Part shown: piece by piece, positions 1 to 6,110 of the stretch
Layout of the letters: each line of letters begins with the position of its first letter
Numbering within the stretch: the first letter of the stretch is position 1
Source of the DNA: Actinomycetota bacterium
Lineage (GTDB): Bacteria; Actinomycetota; Actinomycetes; Nanopelagicales; Nanopelagicaceae
NCBI GenBank assembly: GCA_009924725.1
Contig: RFRA01000048.1
Location: forward strand, 1-7,575
Length of the DNA: 7,575 bases
Direction: 5' to 3'
Notes under the pieces: generated by a model
What the model saw: only the letters and a program-made list of their open reading frames with translations
The model's database searches: none
Told to the model about the DNA's origin: nothing
Program-made: the position numbers and the translations under genes

Positions 1-326
1 GCAATTTCATTTCGGAAATCAAAACTCTGACCGACAAAAGCAATACCTGTCGCATAACTTCCGGCAGCAGGTAATTTAAATCCAGAAACCGCCTGATAAA
101 ACTCATCAGGCACACGAATTAAGATTCCGGCGCCGTCACCACTATCTGGTTCGGCTCCTGATGCACCGCGATGTTCAAGATTACGAAGAGCGGTTAGGGC
201 TTGAGCAACAATTTCATGAGTGGCAACTTTATTTAGAGTAGCAACCATTGCAACGCCGCATGCATCATGCTCGTTAGCTGGGTCATAAAGACCTTGTGCT
301 GGTGGAAACTCTTTTGGGATTGCCAT
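1..326 (-). CDS. gltB: Glutamate synthase large (alpha) subunit, N-terminal part, runs off the window
   Basis: This is the start of ferredoxin- or NADPH-type glutamate synthase, which transfers the amide nitrogen of glutamine to 2-oxoglutarate. Only the first 108 codons are present. They belong to the class II glutamine amidotransferase domain. After about 22 residues of propeptide comes NEHDACGVAMV, in which Cys23 should become the N-terminal nucleophile after cleavage. LRNLEHRGASGAEPDSGDG follows at about residues 48 to 65 and is characteristic of this family. I chose the ATG at 324-326 because it gives the expected propeptide length, and an in-frame TGA lies upstream with no other start codon between. 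The nearest Shine-Dalgarno-like word, AAAGGA at 342-347, is 15 bases from the ATG, which is longer than usual. A 212-base gap separates it from the preceding gene, so it probably has its own promoter. Family assignment is near certain; the C-terminal synthase domains cannot be judged. Confidence 0.95.
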   Translation of the reverse strand, partial: MAIPKEFPPAQGLYDPANEHDACGVAMVATLNKVATHEIVAQALTALRNLEHRGASGAEPDSGDGAGILIRVPDEFYQAVSGFKLPAAGSYATGIAFVGQSFDFRNEI

Positions 327-353
327 TAGGTTGTCGCCAGTTCCTTTGCTACT

Positions 354-387
354 AGTTGTCTTGTGCCGCTTAATTCACGGGACAACT
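354..387. repeat. Inverted repeat AGTTGTC-N20-GACAACT in the gltB leader
   Basis: The arms at 354-360 and 381-387 are perfect complements. Read as plus-strand RNA, the stem would continue through two U-G wobbles and GTG/CAC to 12 pairs with a 10-base loop. Read as minus-strand RNA, the sense of gltB, the two wobbles become C-A mismatches. The sequence therefore looks more like a DNA operator, or a stem split by an internal mismatch, than a terminator for gltB-sense transcripts. A third copy of the same word at 330-335 lies four bases upstream of the gltB start codon. Its function is unknown. Confidence 0.4.
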
Positions 388-473
388 TTGGCCCTGGTCT
401 TAACTTTTACTCATCGCCTGATCGATAGAGAAGGGTAGCAATCTAGGGCGTAGAAAGGTAAGCCGAATCTGAT

Positions 474-510
474 AAAAATTTGGCTAATTGGATGTGATCT
501 ACACCCTGCC
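474..510 (-). terminator. Possible weak intrinsic terminator after the VIT-family gene
   Basis: In minus-strand sense, GGGTGT (506 to 501) can pair with ACATCC (495 to 490) around a 5-base loop, giving six pairs including one G-U. A short outer GGC/GCC pairing (510-508 with 484-482) could extend it across a bulge, and UUUUU follows at 478 to 474. The stem is short and the U-run lies about 11 bases from the inner stem, so this is a weak candidate. It is placed where the long operon would be expected to end, before gltB. Confidence 0.3.
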
Positions 511-538
511 TGATTAAGAAATGACACCTACTAGCGAG

Positions 539-1249
539 TTAGATACCGCTCAGGTGAGCAAAATGGCCGATGCCCGCAGTGATTGCCATGCCGAGGCAGC
601 CACCGATCATGACCCGCAAAGTTGGTTTCAGAACTGCTGCCCCTGAAGAGCGAGCACTGATTAGGCCAGTAGCTAATAGTCCAATTAACGTGAAGCCCAC
701 AATGCTTACCGCGACCGCACCGGCAGTCGGAGCGAAAGCTCCCACAAATGGAATCAGGCCACCTAGCGTGAAACTTAGCGCCGATGCAATAGCTGCTTGA
801 ACTGGCCGCGCTTTAGTGCTTTCAAATTGACCTAGCTCATCACGTAAATGTGCTTCAAGCGGATCCTTGGCATGCATTTGTGCAACAACTTCGCGAGCTA
901 GCTCTGGCGTAAGACCACGGTGAACATAGATTTCAACTAGTTCAAGAAATTCGCCTTCGGGATCTGCGGCTAAATGTTCAATTTCAAGTAAGCGATCAGA
1001 TTCTTCAACATCATTTTGCGCGCGCACTGAAACGTACTCACCTACTGCCATAGACATCGCGCCTGCTGAAATTCCAGCAACGCCTGCAGTAATTAAGAAA
1101 CTATCGCTTACTCGCGCCGCAGCAACGCCAATCATTAGCGAGGCAGTGGAAACTAAACCATCGTTTGCGCCAAGTACGGCAGCACGTAACCAGCCAGCAC
1201 GATGAGTGCGGTGATGTAAATTTCTTTGGTAAACATCCTCTAATGCCAT
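539..1249 (-). CDS. VIT/CCC1-family membrane protein, likely iron or manganese transporter
   Basis: The 236-residue protein belongs to the VIT1/CCC1 (DUF125) family, which moves Fe2+ or Mn2+ across membranes by proton exchange. The N-terminus has the family signature GWLRAAVLGANDGLVSTASL at about residues 19 to 38, with Asp30. A second helix ends in SAGAMSMAVGEYVSV (61 to 75), carrying the Met65, Met67 and Glu71 positions that line the metal path in characterised relatives. A charged, Glu-rich cytoplasmic stretch follows (about 77 to 145, including VHRGLTPELAREVVAQM), matching the metal-binding helical insert. Three more hydrophobic helices lie at roughly 150-170, 176-198 and 210-232. Length and five-helix layout are normal for bacterial members. 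The ATG at 1247-1249 follows the end of the lgt frame by 9 bases with no clear ribosome binding site, so it is probably co-transcribed. A VIT gene between lgt and gltB is a common actinobacterial arrangement. Metal specificity cannot be read from sequence. Confidence 0.92.
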   Translation of the reverse strand: MALEDVYQRNLHHRTHRAGWLRAAVLGANDGLVSTASLMIGVAAARVSDSFLITAGVAGISAGAMSMAVGEYVSVRAQNDVEESDRLLEIEHLAADPEGEFLELVEIYVHRGLTPELAREVVAQMHAKDPLEAHLRDELGQFESTKARPVQAAIASALSFTLGGLIPFVGAFAPTAGAVAVSIVGFTLIGLLATGLISARSSGAAVLKPTLRVMIGGCLGMAITAGIGHFAHLSGI

Positions 1250-1258
1250 ATTTAGATA

Positions 1259-1973
1259 CTACCCGATCTGATCTGATTTAGGCCGTGCGAAACGAAGCGC
1301 TGCGAAAGCGGCAGAAAGTCCAACGATTAGCGCTGTCCATAAATTGATCCTCAACCCCAAAACTTTATTCGCTTCATCAATCCGTAGCGACTCGATGGCA
1401 AATCTGCCCACACAATAGAGCAACACATAAATGGCAAAACTCTGGCCCGCCTTTAGTTTTGGCCTCAGCCAAATTAATAGCGCCGCAATTAGCAAGCACC
1501 AAATTGCCATTAAACCAATTTCCAATTCGTCCAATTGCTTGCGCAATCAAAATTCCTGGTGCTAGCGCATCTAGGAATAATCGAAAACTTGGAAGCTCTA
1601 AACCTATTGTCCGCTTGCGATAGGCAAACCATGCAGCCAGAGCACCTAATGAGATTGCGCCCCAGATGCCCAAGCCGCCTTCATAGATCTTTAGCGCATC
1701 GATCGGATTACCATTTTCACCAAAGTATGGCGCGGGTGATGTGATTACATGATAAATGCGACCACCGATGATGCCGGCAGGTACCGCGTAAATCGCCACA
1801 TCTGCAACCACGCCAATTGACGCTTCGCTGTTATTTGCTAATACGCGGTATCGCTTATTGCCTAGCCAGATAGCAGCAGCAACACCAACAATTATGCAAA
1901 GCGCATAGTAATGAACAGTAAGAGGTCCAATTCCGATCGCCGAGTTACTTGGCGTTGGAATTGAAGAGAGCAT
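1259..1973 (-). pseudogene. lgt: Prolipoprotein diacylglyceryl transferase, broken by internal deletion and frameshift
   Basis: Lgt attaches diacylglycerol to the lipobox cysteine of prelipoproteins in the plasma membrane. The first frame starts at the ATG 1971-1973, three bases after the DsbA-like stop. It shows HYYALCIIVG (21-30), GGLGIWGAI (99-107) and the signature GRIGNWFN (148-155), as expected for actinobacterial Lgt. After Asn155 (codon 1509-1511) the frame turns into unrelated residues and stops at 1377. The true C-terminal half continues in the next frame from about 1507 to the stop at 1259-1261: AIWCLLIAALLIWL, then GRFAIESLRID with the conserved Arg and Glu, then LGLRINLWTALIVGL. 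The segment that normally lies between, with QEL(F/Y)GRP and FHPTFLYE, is missing. I estimate this at roughly 38 residues; the two frames require a lost length of 3n+2 bases. An ATG at 1508-1510 could restart the second fragment, but the missing core should prevent activity. The cause may be a real deletion or an assembly fault. Confidence 0.85.
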
Positions 1974-1976
1974 TAG

Positions 1977-2645
1977 CTAGCCTGCAATAGCTTTAGCGAA
2001 AGCCTCAACATTGAAGTATTCGGTATTACGGTCAAGCTCTTTACCGTTCACCTTTACCGTTGGTGTCGAATTAACGTTTGCCTTAGCACCAGCTTCAGCA
2101 ACATTTCTTACCCATTCAGAATATCCGCCATTATCAACGCAAGCTGCGAATTTAGCTGAGTCAATTCCGACTGCAGCACCAATGCTCTTTAAGAATGTGG
2201 CATTAATTGCACCAGCATTCTCGGCTGGTTGATTGGCATAGAAAGCTTTGTGGAAAGCTAAGAACTTATCCTCATCGGAAGCACAAGCTGCTGCATTAGC
2301 TGCCAAGATCGATTCGGTGCCGAGGAAGGAAAGCACGTGATAAACAACTTTAGCTTTCTTCTCTTGAATCGCTTTCTCTAACGTAATTCCGTTGATCGCC
2401 TCAAAGCGGGCACAAACTGGGCACTGAAAATCTTCATAAACATCAACTGTTGGCACATTAGGAACATCTGCATTAAAGACAATTCCGTAACCATCGGCCT
2501 TGGAAACACTCGATGGAATTGCCGCGGTTGTCGAACCTTTTGAACCGAAGTATGAGAACGAAGCGCCAACAACAACAACTAGAGCAACCATTCCGATTAC
2601 CAAATTGCGAGTGAACTTATCTCCACCAGATGAACTAGTTGCCAT
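1977..2645 (-). CDS. Membrane-anchored DsbA-like thiol-disulfide oxidoreductase
   Basis: The 222-residue protein has a short cytoplasmic head, one membrane-spanning segment at about residues 14-34, a Ser/Thr/Lys-rich linker, and an extracytoplasmic thioredoxin-fold domain of the DsbA/thioredoxin_4 type. The active site is DFQCPVCARFE, with Cys75 and Cys78, close to the start of the domain. The cis-proline loop is STPTV, with Pro195. Two further cysteines (Cys121 and Cys169) sit in the helical insert and may form a structural disulfide. The fold and anchor suggest disulfide formation or isomerisation in proteins outside the membrane. The ATG at 2643-2645 directly abuts the TAA of the MauE/DoxX-like gene with no gap, so the two are almost certainly co-translated; lgt follows after three bases. 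The upstream partner is a plausible electron acceptor. Oxidase versus isomerase role cannot be decided from sequence. Confidence 0.9.
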   Translation of the reverse strand: MATSSSGGDKFTRNLVIGMVALVVVVGASFSYFGSKGSTTAAIPSSVSKADGYGIVFNADVPNVPTVDVYEDFQCPVCARFEAINGITLEKAIQEKKAKVVYHVLSFLGTESILAANAAACASDEDKFLAFHKAFYANQPAENAGAINATFLKSIGAAVGIDSAKFAACVDNGGYSEWVRNVAEAGAKANVNSTPTVKVNGKELDRNTEYFNVEAFAKAIAG

Positions 2646-3146
2646 TTACTGAATCTCCTTCGATTTCGTTATTTTTTCTGCGGCAAAGCGAGTCAAAGGG
2701 TAGCGAAATAAATATAAAGCTAACAACGCTAAGCCAGCATCACGCAAGATTTCGCTCAAATACTTCGTCTCACCGGGAGCCACAGTGCCGCCACCGCCGA
2801 AACATCCGCAATCTATCGAGAGGCCACGCGCCCAAGCCTGAGAAATTGCTGCGATAAAGACAACCATCAGTGCGCCACCCAAGAAAGCTGAGAGCCGTAC
2901 CGCGATTCCCAAGATCAAGAGAATTCCTAACCCAACTTCAAACCAAGGTAAAAATATGCCAAGGAAATTAGCCAATGAGATTGGCAGTACTTCATAAGCG
3001 CGAACTGCCATTTGAGATTTGGCAGGTGTAAAAATTTTCAACCAGCCTGCAGCAAGCAGCACGCCACCCAAAGTTAACCGACTCAAAAGGCCAAACCATT
3101 TGCCATATTTACCTAGCGCAAACTTTTCAACTAGCTTAAAAATCAT
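2646..3146 (-). CDS. MauE/DoxX-like four-helix membrane protein, probable redox partner of the DsbA-like protein
   Basis: The 166-residue protein has four predicted membrane helices, at about residues 18-38, 58-80, 86-106 and 132-150, in the DoxX/MauE layout. The loop after the third helix carries IDCGCFGGGG, with Cys113 and Cys115. This Cys-x-Cys loop is typical of MauE-type members and is a reasonable redox centre. MauE is known from methylamine dehydrogenase maturation, where it works with a disulfide-handling partner. Here there is no mau cluster, and the gene is fused translationally to trpA (ATGA at 3143-3146) and abuts the DsbA-like gene. The likely job is therefore passing electrons between that thioredoxin and the membrane quinone pool. 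This is inferred from family and neighbourhood; a simple DoxX-like protein of unknown function is the alternative. Confidence 0.85.
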   Translation of the reverse strand: MIFKLVEKFALGKYGKWFGLLSRLTLGGVLLAAGWLKIFTPAKSQMAVRAYEVLPISLANFLGIFLPWFEVGLGILLILGIAVRLSAFLGGALMVVFIAAISQAWARGLSIDCGCFGGGGTVAPGETKYLSEILRDAGLALLALYLFRYPLTRFAAEKITKSKEIQ

Positions 3147-3952
3147 CTTGCTTCACGAACTCCTTTAGCTAATTCGGTAGCCAAATGCGAAACGGCAGCT
3201 AATCCGCTCGCTTCATCGGGCGCATCTTGAATTGCTTTAATAAATGCCGAACCAACAATTACCCCATCTGCAAATGCAGCAACTTCTTTGGCTTGTTCGC
3301 GATTAGAGACACCAAGGCCAACACTGATTGGCTTATTGCTAACTTTGCGCAGGCGCGCCACTAATTCACCGGCACCACTTGAAATCCCTGACCGAGTGCC
3401 AGTTACGCCCATCAAACTAGCGGCATAAATAAATCCACCACATTGGTCAGTGACTTTGACTAAGCGTTCTGGCTTGGTGCTCGGTGCGACAACATAAATT
3501 GGATTGATCGAACTGGTATCAACCGCAGTCCGCCATTCATCAGATTCTTCAATGGTTAGATCGGGCGTGATAACCCCAGAACCACCGTTGTCGGCAATCG
3601 CCTGGGCAAATTTTGCGACACCATATTTTTCAATTGGGTTCCAGTAAGTCATTACTACTGCAGCCACACCTTGGTCAGTTGCATGTTTGAGTGCTGCAAA
3701 AACTTCAGTTACGCCAGTTCCATTTTCCAACGCTTGTGTTGCTGCGGCTTGGATAGTTGGGCCATCCATAACTGGGTCGCTATATGGATATCCAATTTCA
3801 ATCGCATCTACCCCAGCTTTAGCCAGTGTTTCAATCACTTTATGACAACCGGCTTGTGAGGGAAAACCAGCTGGAATGTAAGCGATTAAAGCTGCGCGAT
3901 TTTCAGCACGAGTTTTAACAAAGAGTTGATCAAGGGCCGTATTGGTGCTCAC
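3143..3952 (-). CDS. trpA: Tryptophan synthase alpha chain
   Basis: TrpA cleaves indole-3-glycerol phosphate to indole and glyceraldehyde 3-phosphate and passes indole through a tunnel to TrpB. The 269-residue protein has normal length and a TIM-barrel pattern. The catalytic pair is visible as Glu52 in DAIEIG and Asp63 in YSDPVMDGPTIQ, which match Glu49 and Asp60 of the Salmonella enzyme. The mobile loop 6 is present as SLMGVTGTRSG (179-189), and the phosphate-binding end as VGLGVSN and DGVIVGSAF (about 211-237). The start is GTG at 3950-3952, sharing one base with the TAG of the trpCB frame (TAGTG), and the stop overlaps the next ATG (ATGA). This tight coupling suits equal production of the alpha and beta chains. 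No key residue is missing. Confidence 0.97.
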   Translation of the reverse strand: MSTNTALDQLFVKTRAENRAALIAYIPAGFPSQAGCHKVIETLAKAGVDAIEIGYPYSDPVMDGPTIQAAATQALENGTGVTEVFAALKHATDQGVAAVVMTYWNPIEKYGVAKFAQAIADNGGSGVITPDLTIEESDEWRTAVDTSSINPIYVVAPSTKPERLVKVTDQCGGFIYAASLMGVTGTRSGISSGAGELVARLRKVSNKPISVGLGVSNREQAKEVAAFADGVIVGSAFIKAIQDAPDEASGLAAVSHLATELAKGVREAR

Positions 3953-5937
3953 TAAAGTGGAATTCCAAAGTAGTCAGCTGCTGTCTGCACATCTTTATCG
4001 CCGCGACCAGAAAGATTAATTAGGAGCGTTGCGTCGGGGCCCAATTCATTTCCAACTTGTAGCGCACCGGCAAGCGCGTGTGCAGTTTCAATTGCTGGAA
4101 TAATTCCCTCGGTTTTGCAAAGTAGCGCAAAGGCCGCCATTGCTTGCGCATCAGTTATCGCGCGATATTCAGCACGGCCGATATCGTGAAGATATGCGTG
4201 TTCTGGGCCAACGCCTGGGTAATCCAAACCCGCTGAAATCGAATGTGATTCGATCGTCTGACCATTTTCATCTTGTAAAACATATGAGCGAGTTCCGTGA
4301 AGAACGCCACGTGTTCCACCACTTATTGTTGCCGCGTGCCGACCTGTCTCGACACCATCGCCACCTGCTTCAAGACCAATTAAACGTACATCTGTATCTT
4401 TTATGAAATCATGGAAAATTCCAATTGCATTTGAGCCACCACCAACGCAAGCAAGAACTGCATCAGGAAGTTTTCCAGTTAACTCAATTACTTGAGCTCG
4501 GGCTTCTTCGCCAATAATTTTATGAAAGTCGCGCACCATCGTAGGAAATGGATGCGGCCCGGCAACCGTGCCTAATAAGTAATGGGTATTTTCAACATTG
4601 GTAACCCAATCGCGCATCGCTTCATTAATTGCATCCTTTAGCGTGCGTGAACCGGAGGTAACCGGCACAACCTGGGCACCTAACAATTTCATACGTGCCA
4701 CATTTAGCGATTGGCGCTTGGTATCTTCTTCGCCCATATAAACCACGCACTCGAGACCCATTAGTGCTGCGGCAGTTGCGGATGCGACGCCATGCTGCCC
4801 CGCACCAGTTTCGGCAATGATGCGAGATTTGCCCATGCGCTTGGTCAGCAAGGCTTGCCCCAAAACATTATTTATCTTGTGGCTACCTGTGTGATTTAAA
4901 TCTTCGCGCTTTAAAATTATGCGCGCACCACCGGCATGCTCGGCAAAACGCTTGGCTTCGGTAATAATGCTTGGGCGACCGCTATAGGTGCGATGCAGTT
5001 CGGCCAGCTCTGCCTGAAAAATCGGATCTTCCAGCGCTGAAGAATGCGCGGCTTCTAGTTCTTCGAGTGCGCCAATCAAAGCTTCGGGTACGAAACGGCC
5101 ACCGTAAGGACCAAAATGGCCAAGGCCATCGATAACCAATTTCGAATCTAACATGGAGTAAGCCCACCTTTGGCCCAATAGGTCGCGCATCGCCAAATTG
5201 GGATCGCCCGCTTTGACCAAGGCCTCGCCTACCAAAATCGCATTCGCACCATATTTCTGGGCAAATTCCACATCGCTACGCTGGGAAATTCCTGATTCAG
5301 CAACCCGAATTAACTCAGCCGGAAGCTCGGGCAAGAGCTCGGCAAAGGCCTTCGGATCAACTTCTAACGTCTTGAGGTTTCGGGAGTTAATTCCAACTAG
5401 TTCAGGTTTAATTTCTAGAGCGCGTTCTAATTCTTGATGAGTGTGAACCTCAACGAGTGCCCGCATTCCTAATTCATTGGTTAGCGCTGCAAATTCATGT
5501 AGTTGGCTATCGCTAAGGCCGGCCACAATCAGCAGAACCAGGTCTGCGCCGTGTGCTCTGGCTTCGAAGAATTGATATTCATCGACCATAAAATCTTTTC
5601 GCAAAATAGGCAACGTAACTCGTTTACGAACTGCATCAAGATCAGCCAATGAACCACTAAATCTACGTCGTTCAGTTAGAACGCTAATCGCACTGGCACC
5701 AGCTTCTTGGTATTGCTCAGCAAGTGCTGCAGGATCGGCAATGCTTGCTAGCACACCCTTACTTGGTGATGAACGCTTAACTTCGGCGATCACCGCCATC
5801 TCTTGCGCGCGCATGATTGGCAAGCAATCAATTACTGGCGCTGCCCCGTAAGCTGCAGCTTCAATTTCGCTTCGCGGAATTTTGCGCTCTGCTAAATCTT
5901 CTTTAACGCCAGCGATAATTTCATCGAGAACGCTCAT
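3952..5937 (-). CDS. trpCB: Fused indole-3-glycerol-phosphate synthase and tryptophan synthase beta chain
   Basis: One uninterrupted 661-codon frame encodes two enzymes. Residues 1 to about 257 are TrpC, which closes CdRP to indole-3-glycerol phosphate. Its catalytic residues are all visible: Glu52 and Lys54 in IAEVKRSSPSKG, Lys114 in LRKDF, Glu163 in LVEVHT, Asn184 in GINSRNL, and Glu214-Ser215 in VAESGIS. Residues from about 262 to 661 are TrpB, which condenses indole with serine. It has the PLP lysine Lys354 in HTGSHKINN, Glu376 in AETGAGQHG, the phosphate loop GGGSNAIG (499-506) and Ser643 in LSGRGDKD. The linker QRWAYS is very short. TrpC and TrpB are normally separate, and the TrpB part begins with its own ATG (5152-5154) behind a good ribosome binding site, so free TrpB may also be made. 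TrpC starts at the ATG 5935-5937, overlapping the upstream stop. A one-base sequence error at the junction is the main alternative to a true fusion. Confidence 0.93.
   Translation of the reverse strand: MSVLDEIIAGVKEDLAERKIPRSEIEAAAYGAAPVIDCLPIMRAQEMAVIAEVKRSSPSKGVLASIADPAALAEQYQEAGASAISVLTERRRFSGSLADLDAVRKRVTLPILRKDFMVDEYQFFEARAHGADLVLLIVAGLSDSQLHEFAALTNELGMRALVEVHTHQELERALEIKPELVGINSRNLKTLEVDPKAFAELLPELPAELIRVAESGISQRSDVEFAQKYGANAILVGEALVKAGDPNLAMRDLLGQRWAYSMLDSKLVIDGLGHFGPYGGRFVPEALIGALEELEAAHSSALEDPIFQAELAELHRTYSGRPSIITEAKRFAEHAGGARIILKREDLNHTGSHKINNVLGQALLTKRMGKSRIIAETGAGQHGVASATAAALMGLECVVYMGEEDTKRQSLNVARMKLLGAQVVPVTSGSRTLKDAINEAMRDWVTNVENTHYLLGTVAGPHPFPTMVRDFHKIIGEEARAQVIELTGKLPDAVLACVGGGSNAIGIFHDFIKDTDVRLIGLEAGGDGVETGRHAATISGGTRGVLHGTRSYVLQDENGQTIESHSISAGLDYPGVGPEHAYLHDIGRAEYRAITDAQAMAAFALLCKTEGIIPAIETAHALAGALQVGNELGPDATLLINLSGRGDKDVQTAADYFGIPL
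5164..5169 (-). promoter_or_regulatory. Internal ribosome binding site for the TrpB part of trpCB
   Basis: AGGTGG in minus-strand sense lies 9 bases upstream of the ATG at 5152-5154 that would start an independent TrpB (MLDSKLVIDGLG). It differs from the AGGAGG consensus by one base, and the spacing is near optimal. It sits inside the open frame that continues from TrpC. This suggests that TrpB was, or still is, initiated separately. Activity is inferred. Confidence 0.5.
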
Positions 5938-6110
5938 CGATCAGACTCGCTATCTAGAGTTGGGTCGATTCCCTGATCTTGCGCATTCCAGTCAGAGAGC
6001 TTGTGTGGCTTGCGCTCATATCTCGTCGATAACTTCAATGAGCGACTTAGCATCAATGTAAGTGCGACCACGATAACCGCTGAGATAGTTATTTCGAGGG
6101 CACGATTCAT
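5934..6110 (-). CDS. Small single-helix membrane protein, probable reduced form of the trp-operon-associated membrane protein family
   Basis: A 58-residue frame starts at the ATG 6108-6110, inside the trpE stop (ATGA), and ends in a TGA that overlaps the trpC ATG (ATGA again). It is thus coupled at both ends. The protein begins MNRALEITIS, has one hydrophobic helix at about residues 7-22, then a basic stretch (RSLKLSTRYERKPHK) and a polar, acidic tail (SDWNAQDQGIDPT, then LDSESDR). The positive-inside rule places the tail in the cytoplasm. Actinobacteria usually carry a larger, four-helix protein of unknown function at this spot (the trp-operon conserved membrane protein family, TIGR02234). 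From memory, its C-termini end in a last helix, an SRYERP-like basic stretch and a W-x-A-L-D-x-G-x-DPT motif. The tail here resembles that, as if only the last helix and tail were kept. The frame is strongly supported by its overlaps; the family link is from recall and not checked, and the function is unknown. Confidence 0.8.
   Translation of the reverse strand: MNRALEITISAVIVVALTLMLSRSLKLSTRYERKPHKLSDWNAQDQGIDPTLDSESDR

Larger units (their letters stand above)
327..538 (-). promoter_or_regulatory. Intergenic region upstream of gltB, probable promoter and leader
   Basis: This is the only sizeable intergenic gap in the window, and it lies between the VIT-family gene and gltB. It has no convincing coding frame. 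The word GTTGTC occurs on the plus strand at 330-335 and 355-360, and its reverse complement GACAAC at 381-386, with starts 25 and 26 bases apart. The pair at 354-360 and 381-387 (AGTTGTC and GACAACT) forms a perfect 7-base inverted repeat around 20 bases. I could not identify a convincing -35/-10 pair for gltB; TAGATT on the minus strand near 440-450 is one weak -10 candidate. The region does not match the GlnR pattern (GTnAC pairs) or any riboswitch I recognise. A promoter is inferred mainly from the gap and the start of a large metabolic gene. Confidence 0.45.

Noticed and set aside
354..387. Inverted repeat as a plus-strand intrinsic terminator
   Set aside because: No plus-strand gene precedes it and no U-run follows the stem.
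570..800. Plus-strand open frame opposite the VIT-family gene
   Set aside because: It is antisense to a well-supported membrane protein, lacks a recognisable domain and reads as the shadow of conserved helices.
1377..1546. Programmed frameshift joining the two lgt halves
   Set aside because: No slippery heptamer is evident, and a frame change alone would not restore the missing conserved segment of Lgt.
4140..4406. Plus-strand 88-residue frame opposite trpB
   Set aside because: It is fully antisense to strongly conserved TrpB sequence, with no ribosome binding site or domain; a composition effect.
4982..5167. Minus-strand frame starting at a GTG at the TrpC-TrpB junction
   Set aside because: It overlaps the conserved TrpB N-terminus in another frame, and its product has no family resemblance. 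The AGGTGG next to it better serves the TrpB ATG.
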